Of a stretch of 8,847 nucleotides of DNA, positions 1 to 7,524 are shown piece after piece. The position numbers and the translations under genes are program-made. The DNA comes from JBOGWY01 sp050694015 (GTDB lineage: Bacteria; Actinomycetota; CADDZG01; WHSQ01). The notes below the pieces were generated by a model. That model saw nothing but the letters and a program-made list of their open reading frames with translations, was not told where the DNA came from and searched no databases. The number at the start of each line of letters is the position of its first letter. Position 1 is the stretch's first letter. The DNA is taken from positions 1 to 8,847 of the forward strand of contig JBOGWY010000068.1 of assembly GCA_050694015.1 (NCBI GenBank), written 5' to 3'.

Positions 1-30
1 GAAGAAAACGACCCGCGCGGCATCAGAAAC

Positions 31-37
31 GGGGGAG
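31..37 (+). promoter_or_regulatory. Shine-Dalgarno site of the metallophosphoesterase gene
   Basis: The purine run GGGGGAG lies 10 nt upstream of the ATG at 48 and is the only ribosome-binding-like sequence in the 47 bp before the gene. The spacing is slightly long but workable. It supports the ATG at 48 as the start. It also contrasts with the next two genes, which have no such site. Confidence 0.5.
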
Positions 38-47
38 ACTCGCGCCC

Positions 48-533
48 ATGAAGGTCGCCGTCCTCGCCGACACGCACACGAGAGGGTTCTCCCGCTCCGT
101 CCCCATGGGGGCGTGGCCCTATCTCGAGACCGCCGATCACATCCTGCACGCCGGTGACGTCGTCGATCCGGCCCTCCTCGACGAGCTCAAGGCGCTCGCT
201 CCCGTCACCGTCGTCATGGGGAACTGCGACGCGTTCGACATCCGCGACTGGGGCGCCACCGACGACATCGAGATCGAGCTCGGCGGGATCCGCATCGCGA
301 TGGTCCACGACGCGGGTCTGAGCAACGGCCGATGGGAGCGGATGCGCGAGCGCTACCCGGATGCCCGCGTCGTCGTGTTCGGCCATTCGCACCTCCCGAT
401 GAACGAGGACCGCGACGGTCTCCTCCTCTTCAATCCCGGAAGCCCGACCTGGAAGCGCAAGGCCCCGTTCACCTCTATGGGCCTGCTGTGGATCGACAAG
501 GGCGAGGTCGAAGGCGAGATCTTCCCGGTATAG
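48..533 (+). CDS. YfcE/MJ0936-type metallophosphoesterase
   Basis: A 161-residue cytoplasmic phosphodiesterase of the calcineurin-like superfamily (YfcE/MJ0936 group), a usual full length for the group. The two-metal site is complete: D8-x-H10 at the N-terminus, G36-D37, G58-N59-C60, H87, and G112-H113-S114-H115. The family's NPGS motif follows at 129-132. Relatives hydrolyse phosphodiester bonds in vitro with Mn or similar metals, but their physiological substrates are mostly unknown, so none is assigned here. There is no signal peptide or membrane segment. The ATG start follows a GGGGGAG site, and residue 1 sits just before the first beta strand (KVAVLADTH), which argues against a longer protein. 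The GH92 gene begins 32 bp after the stop on the same strand, so they are probably co-transcribed, although this enzyme stays inside the cell and the next two are exported. Confidence 0.9.
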   Translation: MKVAVLADTHTRGFSRSVPMGAWPYLETADHILHAGDVVDPALLDELKALAPVTVVMGNCDAFDIRDWGATDDIEIELGGIRIAMVHDAGLSNGRWERMRERYPDARVVVFGHSHLPMNEDRDGLLLFNPGSPTWKRKAPFTSMGLLWIDKGEVEGEIFPV

Positions 534-565
534 GAATCGCATCACCCGCGCCGAACCCTTCCCCC
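533..565 (+). promoter_or_regulatory. SD-less leader of the GH92 gene, similar to the ceramidase-like leader
   Basis: This 33-bp leader has no purine-rich ribosome-binding site before the ATG at 566; the last bases are pyrimidines. It contains GGAATC (533-538), ATCACCCG (541-548) and CGAACC (552-557, ending 8 nt before the ATG). The same three words occur in the same order at 3177-3201, again with CGAACC ending 8 nt before the ATG. The shared words are seen directly; a role in transcription or translation is inference. Confidence 0.3.
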
Positions 566-3163
566 ATGCAACGGCTCCTCGTTCTCTTCGGCGCGCTCGC
601 GACCGTTGTCGCGCTCATGCCGGCGCCCGCAGGTGCCCAGGCCGCCGAGCGGGAGCCCGTCGACTACGTCGATCCCATGATCGGGACGCTGTTCGGGGGC
701 TTCTCGTTCCCCGGCCCCGCCGCTCCGTTCGGGATGGTGCAGCTCAGCCCCGACACCGAAGGTGAGTTCGCGTTCACCGGCTACCAGTACGGCGACACTT
801 CGATCAGGGGCTTCAGCCACCACCACATCCAATCGATGGGCGTGCATAGCAACGGCGACCTTCCGTTCATGCCGACCGTGGGTGACGTCCGTACCGACGA
901 CCCGCGCTCGTGGATGTCGCCGTTCGACCACGCGACCGAGGACGCACAAGCCGGTTATTACCGCGTCGTGCTCGAGCGCTACGGGATCCTCGCCGAGCTG
1001 ACGGCCGGGCAGCGCGTGGCGATGCATCGCTACACGTTCCCGCCGAGCCCCGATGCGAACGTGATCCTAGACATAGGCCACAACGCGAACCTCTGGCACC
1101 CGCACGACCCGGGGGCACTCGACGCGGGCAAGTCGGAGGTCGTGCAGGGCGAGGATCCCAGGACGCTCCTGGGCACGGCACAGACACGGCAGGGCTACGA
1201 CATCCACTTCGCCACCGAATTCGACCGCGATTTCACGGTCTCTCCCTTAGCCGGAGGCGCCGTCGTCGGCTTCGACACACTGACCGACCAGGACGTGCTG
1301 ATCAAGGTCGGCATCTCGTTCGTGAGCCGCGCCAACGCGCTGGAGAACCTGCACGCCGAGAAGCCCGACTGGGACTTCGACGCGCTCCGGCAGAAGACAC
1401 GGGCCGAATGGAACGAGGCCCTGAACACGATGACGGTCTCCGGCGGCACCGACGCCGACAAGACGAGCTTCTATACCGCGCTGTACCACGCGCAGCATCA
1501 CCCGAACACCTACCAGGACGTCAACGGCGAGTACATGGGCCACGACGACCAGGTCCACACCGCGACGGACCACATCCACTACGCCAACTTCTCGTTGTGG
1601 GATACCTACCGGGGGCAGAGCCAGCTGCTCGCGACGATCCAACCGCAGCGGTACCGCGACATGATGCTGTCACTGCTCGACATCTACAACGAGGGTGGCC
1701 GCTTCCCGCAGTGGGCGATGAACGATGCCTATCCCGACTTCATGGAGGGTGACCCGGTCCAGCCGACGATCGTCGACGGCTACTGCCGCGGAGTCCTCGA
1801 CGATGCTTACGTCGACGAGATGTACGCCGCGCTGCTCAGTCAGGCACGGGACGACGGCGGCAAGCGTTCGGCCACGGAAGGCGAGTATCAGGAGTATCAC
1901 CAGCGCGGTTTCATGTCCGGCCGCGGAGCCGATGCGTCGGGCAACTTCGAGTACGCGATCGCCGACTTCGCACTGGCGATCATGGCCGACTCGCTTGGGG
2001 AGACCGCCAACCGCGACGAGCTGCTGACGCGCGCCGACAACTATGCCGAGCTGATCAACCCCGACACCGGCTTCGCGCATCCGCGCAACGCCGACGGGAC
2101 CTGGATGGAGGGTTACGACCCGATGGCCCCCGACTACTGGAAGGAGGGCACCGGCTGGCAGTATTCGTGGCTCGCGCCGCAGGACCTCCGCGGTCTATTC
2201 GATCTGATCGGCGGCAACGGGCGCGGGGGAGACGCGTACGTGCGCGAGCGCCTCGATACCTACTTCTCGACCGCGCTATCCGACGCTCCCGCCGTCGCCG
2301 AGGCACAGAAGACGATGACCGTCTTCGGCGTCGCCTACGTCGGCAACCAGCACGCCCCGAGTAACGAGCACGACGTCCACGCCCCCTACCTCTACGACTA
2401 CATCGGCGAGCCGTACAAGACGCAGAAGATCATGCGCGGCTACCAGGCCCTGTTCAGACCGACCCCCGACGGATTGCCGGGCAACGACGACCTCGGCTCG
2501 ATGTCGTCGTGGTTCGTGTGGAGCGCGCTCGGGTTCTATCCGGTGCAGGGTGGCGCGCCGGTCTATTCGGTGGGCAGCCCGATGTTCGAACGTGCGGTCA
2601 TCGCACCGGTGGGCACGAACGAGACCGTGACGGTCGAAGCCCCCGGCGCGTCGCTCGCCAACAAGTACATCCAGGGCGCGTCGCTCGGCAACGCCGACCT
2701 CGATCGCGCCTGGTTCACGCACGAGGATCTCTTCGACGCCGGCGGCGTCACGTTCACCATGGGTCCCTTGGCCAACGAAAGCTGGGGAGCAGCCCCCGAA
2801 GCGGCCCCACCGTCGATGGCGACCGATCCCTTGAGCGCGTTCGGCTGTCCCGAACGCGAGACATCCGAGCCCGTGGCGACCACGCTCACTTACACCGGCG
2901 ACCTGCGCGCCCGCGGCGAGAACCTGACCGTGGCGGCCCGGCTCACGGCCGCGGACGGCACCGCGATCCCCGGTGCCCTGCTGACCTTCGAGATCGCCGA
3001 TCAGACACTGACCGCGACGACCGACGACGACGGCGTCGCGACCACGAACGCGAGCGTGCCCGACCACGGCCGGAGCCAGGACGTCGTGGTGCGCTACGCG
3101 GGCGATGGCGACTACCTCTCGAGCGAGACGTCGGCCAGGATCGAGTGGGGCGGGAAGGTCTAG
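566..3163 (+). CDS. Secreted GH92 family alpha-mannosidase with C-terminal Ig-like domain
   Basis: An 865-residue exported glycoside hydrolase of family 92: calcium-dependent, inverting exo-alpha-mannosidases that trim mannose from N-glycans and related glycans. Residues 1 to about 26 form a signal peptide (MQR, hydrophobic core, AGAQA cleavage region). The N-terminal beta-sandwich starts at VDPMIGT (35-41), followed by FPGPAAPFGMVQLSPDT and GFSHHHIQSMG. The (alpha/alpha)6 part carries SLWDTYR (W345, D346), the WKEGTGWQY block with E527 as likely catalytic acid, and DGLPGNDDLGSMSSW (635-649), the segment holding the family's catalytic aspartates. All GH92 landmarks are present, so it should be active. 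Residues about 770-860 form a separate Ig-like beta domain (GALLTF, DDDGVATT, YAGDGDYLSS), probably for spacing or substrate contact. There is no sorting signal or membrane anchor. I chose the ATG at 566 because the signal peptide starts there; longer in-frame starts lie inside the upstream gene. Exact linkage specificity cannot be read from sequence. Confidence 0.93.
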   Translation: MQRLLVLFGALATVVALMPAPAGAQAAEREPVDYVDPMIGTLFGGFSFPGPAAPFGMVQLSPDTEGEFAFTGYQYGDTSIRGFSHHHIQSMGVHSNGDLPFMPTVGDVRTDDPRSWMSPFDHATEDAQAGYYRVVLERYGILAELTAGQRVAMHRYTFPPSPDANVILDIGHNANLWHPHDPGALDAGKSEVVQGEDPRTLLGTAQTRQGYDIHFATEFDRDFTVSPLAGGAVVGFDTLTDQDVLIKVGISFVSRANALENLHAEKPDWDFDALRQKTRAEWNEALNTMTVSGGTDADKTSFYTALYHAQHHPNTYQDVNGEYMGHDDQVHTATDHIHYANFSLWDTYRGQSQLLATIQPQRYRDMMLSLLDIYNEGGRFPQWAMNDAYPDFMEGDPVQPTIVDGYCRGVLDDAYVDEMYAALLSQARDDGGKRSATEGEYQEYHQRGFMSGRGADASGNFEYAIADFALAIMADSLGETANRDELLTRADNYAELINPDTGFAHPRNADGTWMEGYDPMAPDYWKEGTGWQYSWLAPQDLRGLFDLIGGNGRGGDAYVRERLDTYFSTALSDAPAVAEAQKTMTVFGVAYVGNQHAPSNEHDVHAPYLYDYIGEPYKTQKIMRGYQALFRPTPDGLPGNDDLGSMSSWFVWSALGFYPVQGGAPVYSVGSPMFERAVIAPVGTNETVTVEAPGASLANKYIQGASLGNADLDRAWFTHEDLFDAGGVTFTMGPLANESWGAAPEAAPPSMATDPLSAFGCPERETSEPVATTLTYTGDLRARGENLTVAARLTAADGTAIPGALLTFEIADQTLTATTDDDGVATTNASVPDHGRSQDVVVRYAGDGDYLSSETSARIEWGGKV

Positions 3164-3176
3164 GCATACGCCCGAA

Positions 3177-3209
3177 GGAATCACCCGACCCCCGGCGAAC
3201 CATCCGCTC
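3177..3209 (+). promoter_or_regulatory. SD-less leader of the ceramidase-like gene, similar to the GH92 leader
   Basis: Within the 46-bp gap after the GH92 stop, GGAATC (3177-3182), ATCACCCG (3180-3187) and CGAACC (3196-3201) repeat the words in the leader of the preceding gene. In both leaders CGAACC ends exactly 8 nt before the ATG. The AAGGAA at 3175-3180 is about 30 nt from the start, too far for a normal Shine-Dalgarno site. The two leaders could be a conserved control element, relics of a copied leader, or partly chance in a C-rich region. Confidence 0.3.
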
Positions 3210-6143
3210 ATGCGTAGACGACTACTCCCCTTCCTGACCGCGCTCTCGGTTGGCCTGATCGGACTTCCGGCGGCGCAAGCGCCCGCGCAGGAGCCCCCGT
3301 CGACTGCCATCAGAGCCGGCTACGGAGAGGCCGACGCCACGTGGCACGTCGGCGCGGGGGCCGGTCAGTACACCGATAAGAACCCCGACAACGTCATCAA
3401 CTCGGTGTCGGGCGGCGAGGTCGACCCGCACGGTCACTCGATCGCCCAGAAGGACAGCTACGGGGTGCATTCGCGACTCAGCTATCGAGCCATCGTGGTC
3501 GAGGACGCTCAGGGAGATCATGTGGCGTTCGTCAAAGCGGACAGCTATCTGGCCATGGATTATCTGGCCCGGCGCGCGGGACAGATCCTGCTGCTCGAGG
3601 GATCGAACGTCTCGTACGACGAGATCTTCCACATGGCGAGCCACAACCACTCGTCGCCGTACTACATGACCCCGTCACCCGGTCCGTGGATCTTCCAGGA
3701 CGCCTTCGACATCCGTGCGTTCGAGTACCACGCCCGCGCGATGGCCGAGGCCATCATGGCCGCGGAGGCGAACATGGTTCCCGCTCGCATGGGGGCGACG
3801 ACCGTCCAACACAACCTCTTCAAGGGGACGATCCAACGGAAAGGGATCTCCGACGACGGCACGCCGCGCGGTTACCCGGACGACTTCGGCGACCTCGGTG
3901 TGGCCGTCATCCGCTTCGACGACATGAGTGACCCGTCGCGGCCGAAGCCGCTCGCAACCCTCATCAACTGGGGACAGCACCCCGAAGGGCTCGACGGTCA
4001 TGACCTGATCACGGGTGACTTCGTCGCCCCGCTGGAACGCTTCGTGGAGCGCGCGACCGGCGCCCCGCTCGTCTTCGGGCAGGGTGACGTCGGTAGTGCC
4101 GAAGCCGGGCCGGGCCGACCGGAGCTTGTCGCCGAGATGGATATCCCAGCACGCTGGTCGCATGCCGGTCACGCTCAGGGCGAACGAGGCGCGTATCTGC
4201 TCTCTCGCGACGTCGTGAAGGGATGGGAGGAGATCGCGAGTGGCGACCCGCTCGTTCCGTACTCGTCGGTCTTCGATGTCGCCGCAGGCAACGCGTTCGT
4301 CGCCGGCCCCTACTCACACCCGTACCCGGCCGCCAATGCCTGCCGGACCGAGACGACCCTCGAAGGCCAACCAGGTGTCGGGACCGCGGCGGACTGCACG
4401 CGCGGCCCCCAGGGCCCCCAACCAGACCCGTTGCTATGGGAGAAGTTGAAGGAAGCGGGCGTCCCGATCCCCGACAACTACGACGTGCCGTCGTACTTCG
4501 CTCTCGAAGAGAACACCCGACTCCATCTCCAGGCTTTCAAGATGGGCGAGGTCGTCCTCGCTTCGTGCGCCTGCGAGGCTCAGGTCGACCTGATCCTCAA
4601 CTTCGAGAGCCGCGCCAACAAGGTGCAGGGCGACATCTGGGAGGGGTTCGACTGGACCGCCGACAACCGGCTGCCGCAGACGGGCGAGGTACTACCGGCC
4701 CGGATGAACTGCACGCAGGCCGACCCGCCGAACGGGGACTGGACGTGCATCGAGAACCCGAACGACCCTCGTCCTCGTGCCGTGATCGACTCCTTCACCG
4801 CGACGGACTACGAGTACCGGCGGATGAAGGCGCAGGTCCACAACGATGCCGCCGGCTGGGACGATCCCGCGAACGTCGTTGCCGCCCAGAGCGAGCCGTT
4901 CGACACCACGAAGATCTTCGGGAACTTCACACATGATGAGCTGCCGCGGGAAGCCGGGTACACGCTCCCGATCGGTGTCGGACACGCCGGTGACTACAAC
5001 GGCTACACCATCAGCTACCGCGAGTACCAGAGCTGGGACGACTACCGGAAGACGCTGACTTCCTACGGTCCGCACACCGCCGACTACATGACCACCCGCA
5101 TGGTTGCGCTCGCCGCGTCACTCAACGGCGTGCCGCAACCGGAGCTCGAACAGGACATCGCTCGAGGCCTGCCCGACGAAAGCCGCCAGCTCGCGATGTC
5201 GACCGCGCTGGGCGCGACATCGATGGCCGCCTACGAGGCCTGGACGGCGTCGCTACCTCCGGACAAGAACTCCGCGGAGGATCCGATCGGTGAGGCCTTC
5301 GCACAACCCGAGGACATCAAACGGTTCGACGCGGCGACCTTCTCGTGGCGTGGCGGCTCCAACGCGACCGACAACCCCGTCGTCAAGGTGCAGCGCTTGG
5401 TCGATGGTGACTGGAAGAACTTCGCCGACCAGACCGGCGAGGTGCAGACGATGCTCGACTTCCCGAACGGTGCGAACGCGTACGCCGACACGTACAGCGG
5501 GAGCCACGACTGGATCTGGACCGCCAACTTCGAGGCCTTCGATTCGCTGCCGGCGGCGATCGGGAGTACTCCTGAAGGTACCTATCGCTTCGTAGCCAAC
5601 GGCACCTACCGCTCGGGCCCCGCGACCGACGGCACCTACGAGACGACCTCCGAGCCGTTCGAGGTCTCGGCCTGGGACGGCATTCAGGTCCGCGGTCTCA
5701 CGGTCGGGCCCAACGGTTCTATTTCATTCGAAGTCGAGTCCACCTACCCGAAGACCTACGAGTCCGAGTTCCCTTACGTCGCCGAGGAGACCAAGAACGA
5801 CGAGCTCGGCAAGCCGTTCTGCACGACCTGCTCCTTCCGCCCGTGGGCGCTCGAAGGAACAGTCGAGACCGCTACCGTCACGATCGAGCATCCCAGCGGC
5901 AACACCGACACCGTCACTGCCGCGTGCGAAGACGGGATCTGTCACGCGCAGGCGACCGTCCACCCCAACGACCGCGTCTACGTGGACCGCGGTGGGGCGG
6001 TCGACAACTACGGAGAGGCCAACGGAGAGCGCTCCGCCGAAGATGTCGTAGAGCCCGGCGCACCGAGCGAGAACGCTCCGGGCAACGGCCCGAAGGGCGG
6101 GATCGCAGCCGTGTCCGACGGCTGGGCGAGGGCGGCGCGCTAG
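3210..6143 (+). CDS. Secreted neutral/alkaline ceramidase-like protein with altered active site
   Basis: A 977-residue exported protein related to neutral ceramidases, zinc amidases that split ceramide into sphingosine and fatty acid. A signal peptide covers residues 1 to about 26 (MRRR, hydrophobic core, AQAPA). The ceramidase N-terminal domain runs from about 33 to 650. Apparent zinc ligands are kept: H145/H147 in SHNHSSP, H257 in NWGQHPEG, E456 in CACEAQ, and Y596/Y599 in GDYNGYTISY. The position of the GDVSPN nucleophile motif reads GDVGSA (292-297), so the catalytic Ser appears replaced by Gly295 or shifted to Ser296. Between E456 and the Tyr pair lie about 140 residues, against about 37 in the Pseudomonas enzyme. 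An Ig-like C-terminal domain follows (about 755-840), then extra sequence with paired cysteines (CTTC, ACEDGIC) and a Gly/Pro/Asn-rich tail without an anchor. The ATG at 3210 is set by the signal peptide. Family assignment is firm; ceramide as substrate is not. Confidence 0.82.
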   Translation: MRRRLLPFLTALSVGLIGLPAAQAPAQEPPSTAIRAGYGEADATWHVGAGAGQYTDKNPDNVINSVSGGEVDPHGHSIAQKDSYGVHSRLSYRAIVVEDAQGDHVAFVKADSYLAMDYLARRAGQILLLEGSNVSYDEIFHMASHNHSSPYYMTPSPGPWIFQDAFDIRAFEYHARAMAEAIMAAEANMVPARMGATTVQHNLFKGTIQRKGISDDGTPRGYPDDFGDLGVAVIRFDDMSDPSRPKPLATLINWGQHPEGLDGHDLITGDFVAPLERFVERATGAPLVFGQGDVGSAEAGPGRPELVAEMDIPARWSHAGHAQGERGAYLLSRDVVKGWEEIASGDPLVPYSSVFDVAAGNAFVAGPYSHPYPAANACRTETTLEGQPGVGTAADCTRGPQGPQPDPLLWEKLKEAGVPIPDNYDVPSYFALEENTRLHLQAFKMGEVVLASCACEAQVDLILNFESRANKVQGDIWEGFDWTADNRLPQTGEVLPARMNCTQADPPNGDWTCIENPNDPRPRAVIDSFTATDYEYRRMKAQVHNDAAGWDDPANVVAAQSEPFDTTKIFGNFTHDELPREAGYTLPIGVGHAGDYNGYTISYREYQSWDDYRKTLTSYGPHTADYMTTRMVALAASLNGVPQPELEQDIARGLPDESRQLAMSTALGATSMAAYEAWTASLPPDKNSAEDPIGEAFAQPEDIKRFDAATFSWRGGSNATDNPVVKVQRLVDGDWKNFADQTGEVQTMLDFPNGANAYADTYSGSHDWIWTANFEAFDSLPAAIGSTPEGTYRFVANGTYRSGPATDGTYETTSEPFEVSAWDGIQVRGLTVGPNGSISFEVESTYPKTYESEFPYVAEETKNDELGKPFCTTCSFRPWALEGTVETATVTIEHPSGNTDTVTAACEDGICHAQATVHPNDRVYVDRGGAVDNYGEANGERSAEDVVEPGAPSENAPGNGPKGGIAAVSDGWARAAR
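6106..6124. terminator. Possible bidirectional terminator hairpin
   Basis: CAGCCGT (6106-6112) and ACGGCTG (6118-6124) form a perfect 7-bp stem with a 5-nt loop. It lies inside the last codons of the ceramidase-like gene and 15 nt beyond the stop of the convergent LarA-like gene. There is no T-tract on either side, so it would be the tail-less type often proposed for high-GC actinobacteria. It may equally be a chance inverted repeat in coding sequence. Confidence 0.35.
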
Positions 6144-7522
6144 GCTCGGTTGAACGCCGGCGGGTACTCCACCAGCGCGACGCTGCAGTTGCGCCCGTGT
6201 TCCTCCTCCGCCATCGCGATCGCCGTCTCGACGTCGGGCGCGACATCGAACCCGCAGTGCACCGGGACGGCCGCGTCGTCGGGACCCGCGACTATGACGC
6301 GGCCCGCATGACGGAGCCGCTTCAACGGATACAGCGCCATGATGGCGTGAACCGGGTGGAACGAGAACTCGTGCCGGTACTTATCGATGTAGTCACCGCG
6401 GCCGGCGAACTCGGGCTCGAACGCTCGCCTCGCCTCGTCGGGGTCTGTGGTCTGCGGTAGAACCCGCTCCCACACCTCCCGGTAGGACGCGTGGTGGACG
6501 TCGTCCCAGCGGAGCGGACACGGTGTCGCAAGCACGACCGTGCAGCCCGGCTTGCCCAGCGCCTGGATCATCCCGCCGAGGTAACCGAGGCCGGTCGAGA
6601 TCAGGTCCAGGATCGGGTTCCCGTGGGAGAACGCCGCGTAGGGGCTCCAGTCGGGCACCCCGTAGACGACGACGTCGGCCGGCTCGTCGATGAGATCGCG
6701 CCGTGCGGGTTGATGTGCCCGCAGGGTGTCGAGCACCTTCGCGCGCGTCGCACCGACGCTGCCCCCGTAGACGTCGTGCACCTCGAGCGGGTTGGACATC
6801 ATCGTCTCGAGCTTGAAGATCCGTTCGGCCCCCAGTTGTGCCTCGACATGGGCGCCCATCTCGTCGAGCATCTCGTGCATCCGGTTGCGGTCGAGCGACA
6901 TGCTCATGATGTCCGGCGTGTGGTGATGGTGGATCGAGCGGTAGCTCGACAGCCCCACGCACACCGACTTCCAGCCGCCGGAGAACGCGCGCATCGTCGA
7001 ACAGTTCAGATAGATCGTCAGGTCGGATTCGATGACGGCCCGGTTGAGGTCCACGTGGTAGCCCGACGGGGTCGTGCCGAGCGAGACCATCGCAGCCTCG
7101 TCCTCGGCGTCGTGACATCCGAGCCGGTCGGCGAAGCGACGGACGAAGTCATCGCCGATGAAGCGCGCCAGTTCGTCGTGCGTCAATTGCCGGTGCAGTG
7201 CGTTGGCACATACGAACGAGATGTCGTCCTCGTTCACGCCCCCGGCTTCGAGCTCGGAAACGATCAACGGGAGCGCGGTCGGCCACAGCGGTGCGTAACA
7301 CGGGACCGTGGCGTCGTCGAACGCAACCGTGACCTTGGCCCCCGCCTTCACCTGATCCCGCAGAGGGGCGCGGTCCAACGGCTGGGTCAACGCGCGCGAC
7401 ACGGTCGCCGCAAGGTCTTGCGTCGCGGCCAGCGGCACGGAGACCCCGGCGGAAACGATCTGGGTGTGGTCGGGGAGACGCGCGGTAACGAAGTTGGGGC
7501 CGGAGACGAGTTGTCTCTCCAC
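6140..7522 (-). CDS. LarA-like (DUF2088) nickel-pincer racemase superfamily protein
   Basis: A 460-residue cytoplasmic protein of the LarA/DUF2088 family. LarA interconverts D- and L-lactate with a nickel-pincer (NPN) cofactor held covalently by a lysine, and relatives act on other 2-hydroxy acids. Residue spacing matches LarA closely: FDDAT (D69/D70), H110 in ALHR for LarA His108, K185 in SGGWKS for the cofactor lysine Lys184, and H201 at the end of HHHH for the nickel ligand His200. LarA's second catalytic His (His174, ten residues before the lysine) is Ser175 here, preceded by Cys174. The Arg of the LarA DDxTR motif is Val73. A different substrate or reaction is therefore likely. The GTG start at 7522 lies 2 bp after the upstream stop and 5 nt after AGGAG, indicating translational coupling. 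No larB, larC or larE cofactor genes are visible. Its stop overlaps the stop of the convergent gene. Confidence 0.85.
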   Translation of the reverse strand: MERQLVSGPNFVTARLPDHTQIVSAGVSVPLAATQDLAATVSRALTQPLDRAPLRDQVKAGAKVTVAFDDATVPCYAPLWPTALPLIVSELEAGGVNEDDISFVCANALHRQLTHDELARFIGDDFVRRFADRLGCHDAEDEAAMVSLGTTPSGYHVDLNRAVIESDLTIYLNCSTMRAFSGGWKSVCVGLSSYRSIHHHHTPDIMSMSLDRNRMHEMLDEMGAHVEAQLGAERIFKLETMMSNPLEVHDVYGGSVGATRAKVLDTLRAHQPARRDLIDEPADVVVYGVPDWSPYAAFSHGNPILDLISTGLGYLGGMIQALGKPGCTVVLATPCPLRWDDVHHASYREVWERVLPQTTDPDEARRAFEPEFAGRGDYIDKYRHEFSFHPVHAIMALYPLKRLRHAGRVIVAGPDDAAVPVHCGFDVAPDVETAIAMAEEEHGRNCSVALVEYPPAFNRA

Positions 7523-7524
7523 CG

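Noticed and set aside
1..51. Possible 3' end of an upstream + strand gene (frame 1, stop TGA at 49-51 overlapping the ATG at 48)
   Set aside because: An ATGA overlap is typical of coupled genes, but only 16 codons are visible and they match nothing recognisable, so I do not annotate it.
332..565. In-frame N-terminal extension of the GH92 protein starting inside the metallophosphoesterase gene
   Set aside because: The extension is an Arg/Pro-rich out-of-frame reading of the first gene, and a clean signal peptide begins at the ATG at 566.
3148..3173. GGGCG/CGCCC inverted repeat around the GH92 stop codon as a terminator
   Set aside because: The stem is only 5 bp with a 16-nt loop and no T-tract; too weak in DNA of this composition.
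2276..3310. 344-codon open frame on the - strand opposite the end of the GH92 gene
   Set aside because: It has low-complexity Gly/Arg/Val composition, no motif and no start signal; it is a shadow of the GH92 and ceramidase-like genes.
4405..4422. Short C/G-rich direct repeat (GGCCCCCA then GGGCCCCCA) in the ceramidase-like gene
   Set aside because: It encodes a Gly-Pro-Gln pair in a surface loop and is too short to count as a repeat element.
5577..5639. Three Gly-Thr-Tyr units in the ceramidase-like C-terminal domain, two with an identical 11-bp DNA word (5599-5609 and 5629-5639)
   Set aside because: They are irregularly spaced (residues 790, 798, 808) and fit ordinary beta strands of an Ig-like domain rather than a repeat array.
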